Shown here in pieces: positions 1 through 7,323 of a DNA stretch of 18,081 nucleotides (position 1 is its first letter; every line of letters starts with the position of its first letter). The position numbers were made by a program, and so were the translations under genes. This DNA is from Balneolia bacterium (lineage in GTDB: Bacteria; Bacteroidota; Rhodothermia; Balneolales; Cyclonatronaceae): the NCBI GenBank assembly GCA_003567135.1, contig PXAI01000377.1, forward strand, positions 1 through 18,081. Reading direction: 5' to 3'. The notes under the pieces were generated by a model. That model searched no databases. It saw only the letters and a program-made list of their open reading frames with translations, and was not told the origin of the DNA.

Positions 1-39
1 AAAAAAATCCCGCTGCACTCAACCGCAGCGGGATTTTTT
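1..39 (-). terminator. Intrinsic terminator downstream of lepB
   Basis: A perfect 10-bp GC-rich stem, ATCCCGCTGC (7-16) pairing with GCAGCGGGAT (25-34), encloses an 8-base loop. It is flanked by seven A on the left and six T on the right, so it can end transcription in both directions. On the minus strand it lies about 75 bases after the lepB stop codon and most likely ends the lepA-lepB transcript. It may also serve a plus-strand gene arriving from outside the window. Confidence 0.9.
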
Positions 40-113
40 ATTTCAAATTATATACAATCATGGCCTGCAATGATTTAATCAAGCCAATCAAGGCCCAATC
101 ACAAAAATCAGGG

Positions 114-1223
114 TCAGTGGATGAGATTAAATATCCTGCCAAACCTTGGCATCAACCCATCCAGTGAAAAGTAGATAATCCATGCGCGGCCGACTACGTG
201 ATCATCCGGCACGAATCCCCAGTTGCGGCTGTCTTCGCTGTTGTCGCGGTTATCGCCCATCATAAAATAGTAATCGCGCTGTACGGTGTACGTATCCGTT
301 TCGCGGCCATTGATGAAAATCCGCTGATTCCGGACTTCCAGACGATTCCCTTCGTAGCGGTCGATCACATCCCAGTAGAGATTGATGTTATCGGTTGTAA
401 GGCTCAGCTCCTGACCTAAAAACGGAACTACCACTTCCGGCATCCGATCCTGATTTCCGCTTCCCAGACCCTGCGCAAAACGGAACCGGCTTCGAGAATT
501 ATGATCCATATCCTCAGGAATCACGAACATTTCTGCGTGTGAGCTTTCAGACCACGACAGAATTTCTTCCAGCACGGGATCAGAAGCAAAGATGATCAAA
601 TCCCTGCTGTTATTTCCAAAAACGCGCTGATCCGGTATCACGCCGCCGGCAGAACGAATCCGCTCCTGACTGATCCTCAGTCCCTCAGCAGGCACAATTC
701 TGTGCAGGCGCTGGAAGGTCTCAAACGTTTCGCCCTCTTCGTGATTTACGTAGAGCACCTTGTCGCGAATGGCAAGCGTATCGCCGGGAATTCCAACGGC
801 GCGTTTGATGTAGTTCGTTTTCTGGGATGGAATTCCCTCATCAATCGGATAGTTGAAAACTACGATATCGTTTCGCCTGATATCCATAAAGCCGGGCAGA
901 CGCGTTGAGGGAACGCGCATATTTCGGAAATGAATTCCGGTAAACGGGATACCCAGAGACTGCGGCGTACGTGCACCATAGTGCAGTTTTGATACAAGCA
1001 GGAAATCTCCGGTCAGCAGCGTGTCTTCCATAGAAGGCGTCGGAATCCGGTAGGCACCAACGATGAAAGCGCGGATAATGATCGCGGCGAGAAGCGCAAA
1101 AACGATGGCATCAATCCATTCCCGTGTCCAGGTTTTTGCTTTCTGATCCGTATCCGATCTGCGTTTCTTTCGATCCAGTTCGCGCTGCTCGCGCCTGGAG
1201 AGTTTCTTATTTTTATCAGACAA
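114..1223 (-). CDS. lepB: Signal peptidase I
   Basis: Membrane serine protease (family S26) that removes signal peptides from exported proteins at the outer face of the cytoplasmic membrane. A charged, Lys/Arg-rich N-terminus (about 1-35) is followed by one membrane segment (about 37-55). Next comes the catalytic serine box IPTPSMEDTL with Ser64, the lysine box NYIKRAVGIPGD with Lys140 as general base, and the C-terminal GDNRDNSEDSR box (about 323-333). At 369 residues it is longer than the E. coli enzyme. The extra length lies between the Lys box and the GDN box (about 160-310), an insertion seen in Bacteroidota-type LepB. The start is a TTG codon: an in-frame stop lies 15 bases upstream and the next internal ATG is the catalytic-box Met, so no ATG start fits. 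It is the last gene of a minus-strand operon, 18 bases after the preceding ORF. Confidence 0.95.
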   Translation of the reverse strand: MSDKNKKLSRREQRELDRKKRRSDTDQKAKTWTREWIDAIVFALLAAIIIRAFIVGAYRIPTPSMEDTLLTGDFLLVSKLHYGARTPQSLGIPFTGIHFRNMRVPSTRLPGFMDIRRNDIVVFNYPIDEGIPSQKTNYIKRAVGIPGDTLAIRDKVLYVNHEEGETFETFQRLHRIVPAEGLRISQERIRSAGGVIPDQRVFGNNSRDLIIFASDPVLEEILSWSESSHAEMFVIPEDMDHNSRSRFRFAQGLGSGNQDRMPEVVVPFLGQELSLTTDNINLYWDVIDRYEGNRLEVRNQRIFINGRETDTYTVQRDYYFMMGDNRDNSEDSRNWGFVPDDHVVGRAWIIYFSLDGLMPRFGRIFNLIH

Positions 1224-1241
1224 GGCCTGTGAAATTTACGG

Positions 1242-1850
1242 TCAGTTGAGGTTTATATTAGAGAAACGGGACGGGCGTGAAATTTCTTCGTTTACGAACT
1301 CACCGTCCTTGTACTGCACCCGGAACCATTTTCTACGCTCCGGCGAGAAGAAGACATCCTCGAACTCGGCCAGTTCATCCAGGCCGACCAGCTGATGCGT
1401 CAGCGCGCGTTTCACTTCGGGCATAAAATCAGCGAACGCAGGCGATCCGGCCAGAATTACGCCGGCAAACGGGCCATCCACGTCCATAATCAGCAGCGGA
1501 TATCGTTCATCCACAATAATGATGTATTCAAACTGTATTGCCTCAGCCATCCTGAAGCCCGGCCTTCGAATGAGATCGTCGAGCGTACGTGTGGGATCAC
1601 CAAATTTTTGTTGCAAACGAGCGCGAAACTCAATGGTCGGAAGTCGATCCAGCGCGGTTGCCTGCTGAAAACCGAGCCCGGTCCACTCTACATTTCTGAA
1701 CTGGCGATTAAACTCTGCCATTTCCGATGTGCTGATCTTTCTGAAACTCATCTCCGAATAGACATCAGCTTGTGCGACAACCGGTTCGGTAAACGTCAGC
1801 CAGCCGATGAACGCGGCCATGAGAAACAGGTTTTTCAAGGATAAAAGCAT
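1242..1850 (-). CDS. Secreted protein of unknown function between lepA and lepB
   Basis: A 202-residue protein that I do not recognise. The N-terminus has a hydrophobic core (about 7-24) ending in PVVAQA, which fits a signal peptide cleaved near residue 26, so the mature protein is probably periplasmic or extracellular. No cysteine lipobox is visible. The remainder is a mix of acidic and aromatic segments, with hydrophobic stretches around EYIIIVDERYPLLIMDVDG (about 107-125) that look like buried beta strands. No catalytic motif stands out. It starts at an ATG 48 bases after the lepA stop and ends 18 bases before lepB, so it is probably co-transcribed with both. A role linked to protein export is a guess from position only. 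Confidence 0.8.
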   Translation of the reverse strand: MLLSLKNLFLMAAFIGWLTFTEPVVAQADVYSEMSFRKISTSEMAEFNRQFRNVEWTGLGFQQATALDRLPTIEFRARLQQKFGDPTRTLDDLIRRPGFRMAEAIQFEYIIIVDERYPLLIMDVDGPFAGVILAGSPAFADFMPEVKRALTHQLVGLDELAEFEDVFFSPERRKWFRVQYKDGEFVNEEISRPSRFSNINLN

Positions 1851-1898
1851 GTTTTGATGTTAAGTAATGAAATTTAATCCCGGATATAACGCACAAAC

Positions 1899-3698
1899 TT
1901 AGTCATTATTCATGGATAAAACCGCCAGGAACGCTTCCTGCGGGATTTCCACCGAACCGACCTGTTTCATACGCTTCTTCCCTTCTTTTTGTTTCTCGAG
2001 AAGTTTTCGCTTCCGGCTAACGTCACCGCCGTAACATTTGGCGAGAACATCTTTACGCAGCGCGCGAACCGTATCCCTGGCGATAACCTTATTGCCAATA
2101 GCAGCCTGAACAGCCACTTCATACATTTGTCTCGGAATCAGTTCCCGCAGTTTGGCGCAGAGTTTTTTACCCCATTCGTACGCTTTTTCACGGTGAACAA
2201 TGCTGGAAAGAGCGTCAACCGGTTCTCCGTTCAGCAGAATATCCAGACGAACCATGGTGCCTTCCCGCTGGCCGATGAATTCGTAATCGAGCGAAGCATA
2301 TCCACGGCTGAAACTTTTCAGCTTGTCGTAAAAATCAAAAACAACTTCCGCCAGCGGCAGCTCATAAGTGATGTCAACGCGGGTTCCGTCCAGATATGTG
2401 GTATTCACATAAACGCCGCGACGCTCCTGGCAAAGCTTCATGATTGCGCCGATGTACTCGGAAGGAGTAATAATCTGTGCCTTGATGTAGGGCTCAAAAA
2501 CCTTTTCGACGTTTCCGGCATCGGGCATTTCGCTTGGGTTATCAACAGTTACTTTTTTTCCGTCGCGGTTGATAATCTCGAATTCCACGTTCGGAACCGT
2601 GGTAATGATGTTCATATCAAACTCACGCTCCAGCCTTTCCTGGATAATTTCCATGTGGAGCATCCCCAGAAACCCTGCGCGGAATCCGAAGCCGAGCGCT
2701 GCGGATGTTTCGGGTACAAACTGAAGCGATGCATCGTTGAGCTGGAGTTTTTCAAGCGCGCTTCTGAGGCTTTCAAAATCCTCACTGTCCGTCGGGTAAA
2801 TCCCGCTGAAAACCATCGGCTTTACTTCTTTATATCCCGCAATAGGCTCTTTCGCAGGATTTTTCACCGTGGTAACCGTATCACCCACTTTAGTGTGTTC
2901 CAGACTTTTAACGCTTCCGATTACGTAACCCACTTCGCCGGCCTTAAGCACATCACACGGCTCATCTTTAATCCGGAGATAGCCGATTTCATCGGCGTCG
3001 TACTCTTCATCAACCGCCATAAACTTGATGGAATCTCCTTTCCGGAGCGTTCCGTCCATAATCCGGACGTACACAATTGATCCTCGGTAGGTATTAAATA
3101 CAGAATCGAAAATCAGCGCTTTGAGCGGTTTTTCAGGATCACCTTTCGGAGGCGGCACGCGCTGCACGATGGCTTCAAGCAATTCGTCCACACCGATACC
3201 GGTTTTACCGGAAACCTGAAGAATTTCATCAAACTCGCATCCGATCAAATCCATAACCTGCTGCGCGGCAACTTCTATATCCGCACCGGGCAAATCAATT
3301 TTATTCAGAACCGGGATGATTTCCAGATCCTGCTCAATGGCCTGATAGAGGTTTGAAATCGTTTGTGCCTCAATCCCCTGCGCGGCATCCACAATCAGCA
3401 GCGCGCCTTCACACGCTTTCAGCGCCCGCGAAACTTCGTACGCAAAATCGACGTGGCCCGGAGTATCAATCAGATTAAATACGTATTTCTGCTTGTCGGC
3501 AGGCGAAACGTAATCCATCTTGATAGCGTGACTCTTGATTGTGATTCCGCGTTCCCGCTCGAGATCCATGTCATCCAGAATCTGTGACTGCATTTCCCGT
3601 TCGGTAATGGCACCGGTACGTTCCAGCAGGCGGTCAGCTAGCGTCGATTTGCCGTGATCAATATGGGCGATAATACAAAAGTTGCGAATGTGCTTCAT
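1899..3698 (-). CDS. lepA: Elongation factor 4 (back-translocating GTPase LepA)
   Basis: Ribosome-associated translational GTPase. The family binds the ribosome, can reverse translocation and affects assembly or stress translation. At 599 residues it matches the usual length. The G domain is complete: P-loop AHIDHGKST (about 11-19), switch I with ERERGITIKS, DTPGHVDF (G3) and NKIDLPG (G4). EF-G-like domains II, III and V follow, with the LepA-specific C-terminal domain carrying GGDVSRKRKLLEKQKEGKKR near the end. The ATG start directly precedes KHIRNFCIIAHIDHGKST, the normal beginning of the family. It is the first gene of the lepA-unknown-lepB cluster; pairing of lepA with lepB is a long-known arrangement. 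Confidence 0.98.
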   Translation of the reverse strand: MKHIRNFCIIAHIDHGKSTLADRLLERTGAITEREMQSQILDDMDLERERGITIKSHAIKMDYVSPADKQKYVFNLIDTPGHVDFAYEVSRALKACEGALLIVDAAQGIEAQTISNLYQAIEQDLEIIPVLNKIDLPGADIEVAAQQVMDLIGCEFDEILQVSGKTGIGVDELLEAIVQRVPPPKGDPEKPLKALIFDSVFNTYRGSIVYVRIMDGTLRKGDSIKFMAVDEEYDADEIGYLRIKDEPCDVLKAGEVGYVIGSVKSLEHTKVGDTVTTVKNPAKEPIAGYKEVKPMVFSGIYPTDSEDFESLRSALEKLQLNDASLQFVPETSAALGFGFRAGFLGMLHMEIIQERLEREFDMNIITTVPNVEFEIINRDGKKVTVDNPSEMPDAGNVEKVFEPYIKAQIITPSEYIGAIMKLCQERRGVYVNTTYLDGTRVDITYELPLAEVVFDFYDKLKSFSRGYASLDYEFIGQREGTMVRLDILLNGEPVDALSSIVHREKAYEWGKKLCAKLRELIPRQMYEVAVQAAIGNKVIARDTVRALRKDVLAKCYGGDVSRKRKLLEKQKEGKKRMKQVGSVEIPQEAFLAVLSMNND

Positions 3699-3984
3699 TG
3701 AAAGGGGTATGTTCCGAAAAATAAACAGTTGGTTAAAATAAGGAGAATTAACTTCTGATTGAAGATAAATTCAGAGACGTTTATGCCTTTCAAAACGCCT
3801 GATCACCTGTTTTTCGTTTGATTTCCACAAAATTTCTGAAGTTACGGGCTGTCAGTAAATTAGCGTGAATTGTTAATTATCCAGTTGCTATGGAATTGCC
3901 TGTAAAGTCAATACTATTTTTCTGATGAGCCTGATTTTCAACTTCATGGATTCGACTTCTCTTCACTTCTTCTTACCTTAGGAT
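3699..3984. other. Divergent intergenic region between lepA and the AT-rich cassette
   Basis: AT-rich spacer that must hold outward promoters for lepA (minus) and the GNAT-like gene (plus). Weak matches to the Bacteroidota -7 element (TAnnTTTG) are TATTTTTC at 3915-3922 on the plus strand and TATCTTCA, read on the minus strand, at 3760-3767. Neither has a convincing -33 partner, so they are candidates only. No coding region or strong hairpin was seen. Confidence 0.4.
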
Positions 3985-4506
3985 ATGGAGCAAAATGAAC
4001 TTGATTTTTTGATTGATAAGCTTACCCGTTCGATAGAAAATGTCGTTACCGGGGATAGTTTTCTAACAGAAATTTCGTTAATTGATAAGTCCGACTTAAA
4101 ATCTGTCAGTTTAAAAAACAATTGGCAGTTTAATTGGAGATCTGAGTTTTCACTTAAGGAGCGTGAAATCTATAAATTGACTATTGTCAACAATCCCCAG
4201 GTAATTCAAGGCCTTATTAGTTTAGAGGTGAAAGAAGACCACGTTTTTATGCATCTACTTGAAAATGCTCCTTTCAATAAAGGCGCTTCAAAAATGTACG
4301 CTGGTGTTGCTGGGAATCTGGTCGCATTTGCTTGCAAAGTATCTTTTCAAAGGGGAAATGAAGGCAATGTTGCTTTTATTTCTAAAACGCAGTTAATTGA
4401 TCATTACATAAAAACATTAGATGCAAATCTGGTAGGCTCACGTTTAATGGTCATTGATACAAAAGCAGCTATCAAGCTAATTAACAGGTATTTCCACAAT
4501 GAGTAA
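3985..4506 (+). CDS. GNAT-like N-acetyltransferase fold protein
   Basis: A 173-residue protein whose C-terminal half resembles the GNAT acetyl-CoA-binding fold. A predicted strand HVFMHLLENAPFN (about 86-98) leads into KMYAGVAGNLVAFACKVS (about 103-120), where GVAG sits at the position of the acetyl-CoA phosphate-binding turn, followed by a helix. A segment with SKTQLIDHY (about 133-141), DANLVGSRLMVID and a C-terminal helix with INRYF follows. The N-terminal half (1-80) is not recognised. The start ATG has an AGGA-type ribosome site just upstream. The stop codon overlaps the next ORF. Two sampled 60-base lines are about 35-38% GC against about 48-57% for two lines of hisD, suggesting acquisition by transfer or weak selection on composition. 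Substrate unknown; a metabolic enzyme, a protein acetyltransferase and a GNAT toxin are all possible. Confidence 0.7.
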   Translation: MEQNELDFLIDKLTRSIENVVTGDSFLTEISLIDKSDLKSVSLKNNWQFNWRSEFSLKEREIYKLTIVNNPQVIQGLISLEVKEDHVFMHLLENAPFNKGASKMYAGVAGNLVAFACKVSFQRGNEGNVAFISKTQLIDHYIKTLDANLVGSRLMVIDTKAAIKLINRYFHNE

Positions 4507-4666
4507 AAACAAACAAAAAAAGGATTTAAATGTTGATCTGATTGGCGGTGAAACGCTGACAGAAACTGAGAAGGAACAGCTTAAAACATTTTTCCAGGAT
4601 CAAAAAGAAAAGCGTAAAAAGCGCACGAAACGTGCTGAATCAAAGAAAAAAAACGTAGCACATTGA
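4499..4666 (+). CDS. Small, highly basic protein overlapping the GNAT-like gene
   Basis: A 55-residue ORF starting at an ATG inside the last codons of the GNAT-like gene (8-base overlap), which indicates translational coupling. It begins MSKNKQKKDLNVDLIGGE, continues with an acidic/amphipathic stretch (ETLTETEKEQLKTFFQDQ, about 18-35) and ends in a run of Lys and Arg (about 36-52). The LTETEKEQLKTFFQ part should form a helix, and the tail could bind nucleic acid or the ribosome. It shares the low GC of its partner. A small protein coupled to a GNAT-like protein is compatible with an antitoxin or a binding partner, but nothing in the sequence proves either. Confidence 0.65.
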   Translation: MSKNKQKKDLNVDLIGGETLTETEKEQLKTFFQDQKEKRKKRTKRAESKKKNVAH

Positions 4667-4830
4667 TCTTTTGACAGGGTTAAGATCAGAATAGCAAGAT
4701 CTGCCTTCAAGTACTTCAAATATTAGTGTTATACCAAAGCATAGGGCTTCGCATTTTGCAGATGGCCAAGCCGTGCTTTCAGACCACAGAGGAATAAAAC
4801 GTTGCACATCTATAATTTGACGTACCTCAA

Positions 4831-4844
4831 TAAAGTAAACTTTA
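4831..4844. promoter_or_regulatory. Short palindrome upstream of the his leader (possible operator)
   Basis: Perfect inverted repeat TAAAGT-aa-ACTTTA, 6-2-6, about 90 bases upstream of the candidate his promoter. Such a symmetric site could bind a dimeric repressor or activator, but short AT-rich palindromes also arise by chance. Low confidence. Confidence 0.2.
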
Positions 4845-4920
4845 CAGGTGTATGTGAACCCTGATTTGTAATTTCATGTTTCAAATCACGTCTGGCTCTT
4901 TTCTGAAATTAAATTTTTAC

Positions 4921-4928
4921 TATATTCA
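4921..4928 (+). promoter_or_regulatory. Candidate his operon promoter -10/-7 element
   Basis: TATATTCA resembles both the sigma-70 -10 box (TATATT) and, with two mismatches, the Bacteroidota TAnnTTTG element. No good -35/-33 partner was found at normal spacing. It is placed where a promoter for the leader ORF and his operon would be expected. Confidence 0.25.
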
Positions 4929-4975
4929 AATGTGATGAACACATACACTTCTGATAAAAAATATTTCGAAACCGC

Positions 4976-4995
4976 ATTCAGCATCCCAGCTGAGT
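4976..4995 (+). promoter_or_regulatory. Hairpin just upstream of the his leader ATG
   Basis: ATTCAGC (4976-4982) pairs with GCTGAGT (4989-4995) around the 6-base loop ATCCCA, giving a 7-bp stem with one G-U pair. It ends five bases before the leader ATG at 5001, so it could affect leader translation or act as a pausing hairpin. Alternatively it is simply part of a longer leader ORF beginning at 4935. Confidence 0.35.
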
Positions 4996-5000
4996 TTGCT

Positions 5001-5054
5001 ATGGCTGTGCATACTATTTCGCATACCCACCGACATCACGTTCATCATCACTGA
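5001..5054 (+). CDS. hisL: Histidine operon leader peptide
   Basis: The ORF reads MAVHTISHTHRHHVHHH and then TGA. Eight of 17 codons are His (positions 4, 8, 10, 12, 13, 15, 16, 17), with three consecutive His codons directly before the stop. It begins 139 bases upstream of hisG, on the same strand. This composition and position are those of leader peptides that sense charged tRNA-His: a ribosome stalling on His codons alters folding of the downstream RNA and hence transcription of the operon. An in-frame ATG at 4935 would give a 39-residue version with the same C-terminus. The shorter form is preferred because all His codons lie in it and 4935 is very close to the likely transcription start. 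No strong Shine-Dalgarno site is visible for either. Confidence 0.8.
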   Translation: MAVHTISHTHRHHVHHH

Positions 5055-5115
5055 TTGAGCCCTTTGCCTTAACCGGCACCCTTCCCTGTTCAATCTCTTT
5101 CTCTCTAACTTTTTA
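5053..5115 (+). terminator. Candidate his attenuator hairpin with T-rich tail
   Basis: GATTGAGC (5053-5060) pairs with GTTCAATC (5088-5095), 8 bp with one G-U. Inside, TGCC (5065-5068) can pair with GGCA (5075-5078). A pyrimidine-rich run follows and ends in TTTTT (5111-5115). The 5' arm begins within the leader stop codon (5052-5054). A ribosome stalled on the last His codons would cover that arm and prevent the hairpin; one that finishes and leaves would let it form. That fits attenuation, although the outer stem is weaker than a typical terminator and no separate antiterminator was identified. Confidence 0.4.
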
Positions 5116-5139
5116 CCGAAAATCTAAGCTAATTATTAC

Positions 5140-6009
5140 GTGGAAACTGTTTCAACCCTGCGCATTGCGATCCAGAAAAGTGGTCGCCTTACCGAAAAAA
5201 CGATAACCCTTCTTGAAAATATCGGCCTCAAATTTGATGGCTATAAAAACCGGCTGCTCGTAAAAGCGCTCAATTTTGATGTGGAGCTTCTGCTGATCCG
5301 GGATGATGATATCCCTGAATATGTTCAGGACGGCATCTGTGATCTTGGCGTGGTCGGTGCCAACGTTACGCGCGAAAACGGCGCGGATGTGACCGTGCTG
5401 CGCGATCTCGATTTTGGCCACTGCCGCCTTTCCCTGGCTGTTCCGAAAAGCTCGGGTATAACCCGCGTTGAGGATCTTGCCGGAAAGCGGATCGCCACAA
5501 GCTACCCGAATCTCACGCGACGCTATTTTAAAGACCGCGGACTGGACGTCAAACCGGTAAAAATCTCCGGTGCCGTGGAAATTACGCCACGCCTGGATGT
5601 GGCCGATGCCATCTGCGATCTGGTATCAACCGGTGGCACGCTGAAGACCAACGGACTGACTGAACTTCAGCCTATTCTGCACTCGCAAAGCCAGCTCGTG
5701 CGAACGAACCGCGAACTTCCTGCACACAAAAAAGAGCTGATCGACAAATTTCTCGTCCGGATTGAGGGTCAGCAGCTTGCTGAAAACAGCCGCTACATTA
5801 TGATGAACGCGCCTAAAGATGCTCTCGAAAAAATTGTGGATATTATACCATCCCTCAACAGCCCGACCGTTCTGCCGCTGGCTGATACGAATATGATTGC
5901 GGTTCATACCGTTATCCCGATCAGTAAGTTCTGGGAAGTGATGGAAGAACTCAAGGAAGCAGGCGCTGAGGGAATTGTAATGCTGCCAATTCAGAATATG
6001 ATCAACTGA
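5140..6009 (+). CDS. hisG: ATP phosphoribosyltransferase, long form
   Basis: First enzyme of histidine synthesis: ATP plus PRPP gives phosphoribosyl-ATP and pyrophosphate in the cytoplasm. At 289 residues it is the long HisG type, which does not need the HisZ partner. The N-terminal catalytic domain starts at LRIAIQKSGRL and includes DLGVVGANV (about 68-76) and the PRPP-binding DLVSTGGTLKTNGL (about 159-172). The C-terminal regulatory ACT-like domain (about 215-289) ends with HTVIPISKFWEVMEELKEAGAEGI, as in enzymes feedback-inhibited by histidine. The start is GTG, with an in-frame stop 15 bases upstream and no ATG in between, and no clear ribosome site. It follows the His-rich leader and its hairpin, and hisD begins 3 bases after its stop. 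Confidence 0.97.
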   Translation: METVSTLRIAIQKSGRLTEKTITLLENIGLKFDGYKNRLLVKALNFDVELLLIRDDDIPEYVQDGICDLGVVGANVTRENGADVTVLRDLDFGHCRLSLAVPKSSGITRVEDLAGKRIATSYPNLTRRYFKDRGLDVKPVKISGAVEITPRLDVADAICDLVSTGGTLKTNGLTELQPILHSQSQLVRTNRELPAHKKELIDKFLVRIEGQQLAENSRYIMMNAPKDALEKIVDIIPSLNSPTVLPLADTNMIAVHTVIPISKFWEVMEELKEAGAEGIVMLPIQNMIN

Positions 6010-6012
6010 CCG

Positions 6013-7323
6013 ATGCGAACCGTAAATCTTAGCTCCATTTCTCCGGAAGAACGCGCCGCGCTGATGAAGCGGAACGCGGTTCAGTTTGATGATATCCGCG
6101 ATTCGGTCAGCCACATTATCACCCAGGTAAAAAACGGCGGTGATGTTGCGGTGCAGCAGTTTACAGAAAAGTTTGACGGCGTACGGCCTGATGAACTGAT
6201 GATGGATGTTCCTGAACCGGATGAAATCAATCTTCCTGAAAACGTGAAAAATGCGTTTGAGACGGCCTTTCGTAACATCATGCGTTTTCATATCCCGCAG
6301 AAGCCGGTTCGTATTCGCGTTGAGACCATGCCCGGCGTTTTTTGCGCCCGTGAATCACGCCCGATTGAGTCGGTCGGCCTTTACGTTCCGGGCGGCACAG
6401 CAGTACTACCCTCTACCGTATTGATGCTCGGCATTCCGGCTTTAATTGCCGGATGCCCCAACATTTTACTGGCCACTCCGCCGCGAAAAGACGGCTCGGT
6501 AGCTCCTGAGGTACTATTCTGCGCATCGCTTTGCGGGATAAAGAATATTCTGAAGGCCGGCGGCGCTCAGGCCGTTGCCGCGATGGCATACGGAACAGAA
6601 ACGGTACCCAAGGTGGACAAAATTTTTGGTCCCGGGAATCAGTACGTTACCTGTGCAAAAATGCTGCTGCAAAACAGCGACGCGCTCATTTCAATCGATA
6701 TGCCCGCCGGACCGTCCGAGGTTTTGGTGATTGCGGATAAGTTCGCCGAACCTGAATTTATCGCCGCGGATCTGCTTTCTCAGGCCGAGCACGGGGCGGA
6801 CAGCCAGGCCGTTTTAGTGACGACATCCTCCGAACTCATTCCTCTTGTTCAGGCTGAAGTTCAGCGACAGCTAAACGAACTTCCGAGAGCCGATGTAACG
6901 AAACTGGCGCTGGAAAACAGCGTGATAATTCTGGCCGATTCCCTCGAAGAAGCGTTTCGTTTCAGCAACGAGTGGGCGCCGGAGCACCTGATTATTTCGA
7001 TCAAAAATTCCCGAAAATGGAAATCGAAGATAACGAATGCGGGATCTGTTTTTCTTGGGAAATGGTCGCCGGAAAGCGTGGGCGATTACGCTTCAGGTAC
7101 CAATCACACGCTGCCAACGAGCGGCTATGCGCGGATGTTCAGCGGCGTTTCGGTGGATTCCTTCGTAAAGCAAATTACGTTTCAGGAACTTACTCCGGAC
7201 GGATTGCGCGAACTTGGCCCTGATGTGGAAATTATGGCAAATTCTGAGGGACTGGACGCACATCGCCTTGCCGTAACCCGACGCCTCAACGCGTTGAAAA
7301 ACGAGGGAGGCGGCGATGCCTGA
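6013..7323 (+). CDS. hisD: Histidinol dehydrogenase
   Basis: Zinc enzyme for the last two steps, oxidising L-histidinol to histidinal and then L-histidine with two NAD+. The 436 residues match the family. Visible motifs are GLYVPGGTAVLPSTVLMLGIPA, KIFGPGNQYVTCAKM, DMPAGPSEVLVIAD, the zinc-ligand segment DLLSQAEHGADSQ, the catalytic Glu-His pair in NEWAPEHLII and the C-terminal GDYASGTNHTLPTSG block. It begins 3 bases after hisG, and its last 8 bases overlap the start of hisC, so the genes are translationally linked. No missing catalytic residue was noticed. Confidence 0.97.
   Translation: MRTVNLSSISPEERAALMKRNAVQFDDIRDSVSHIITQVKNGGDVAVQQFTEKFDGVRPDELMMDVPEPDEINLPENVKNAFETAFRNIMRFHIPQKPVRIRVETMPGVFCARESRPIESVGLYVPGGTAVLPSTVLMLGIPALIAGCPNILLATPPRKDGSVAPEVLFCASLCGIKNILKAGGAQAVAAMAYGTETVPKVDKIFGPGNQYVTCAKMLLQNSDALISIDMPAGPSEVLVIADKFAEPEFIAADLLSQAEHGADSQAVLVTTSSELIPLVQAEVQRQLNELPRADVTKLALENSVIILADSLEEAFRFSNEWAPEHLIISIKNSRKWKSKITNAGSVFLGKWSPESVGDYASGTNHTLPTSGYARMFSGVSVDSFVKQITFQELTPDGLRELGPDVEIMANSEGLDAHRLAVTRRLNALKNEGGGDA

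Larger units (their letters stand above)
4667..5000 (+). promoter_or_regulatory. Intergenic/5' regulatory region of the his operon
   Basis: No convincing gene lies here. A 7-bp stem-loop (4664-4688, TGATCTT/AAGATCA) sits on the stop codon of the small ORF but lacks a T-run. The part closest to the leader ORF is A/T-rich and contains TATATTCA at 4921-4928, a partial match to a -10/-7 element. A transcript starting near 4933 would leave about 68 bases before the leader ATG. The section 4740-4800 is less AT-rich and not explained. Confidence 0.4.

Noticed and set aside
1989..3080. 363-codon open frame on the plus strand
   Set aside because: Antisense shadow of lepA; its translation has no recognisable domain and the opposite frame is an intact, highly conserved protein.
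4664..4688. Stem-loop TGATCTT/AAGATCA as terminator of the AT-rich cassette
   Set aside because: AT-rich 7-bp stem with an 11-base loop and no T-run afterwards; too weak to call.
4935..5000. Longer version of the his leader ORF starting at 4935
   Set aside because: Open and in frame, but it begins at about the expected transcription start and adds no His codons; kept only as an alternative.
5626..6291. 221-codon open frame on the minus strand across the hisG/hisD junction
   Set aside because: Antisense to two well-supported his genes and without a protein-like domain pattern.
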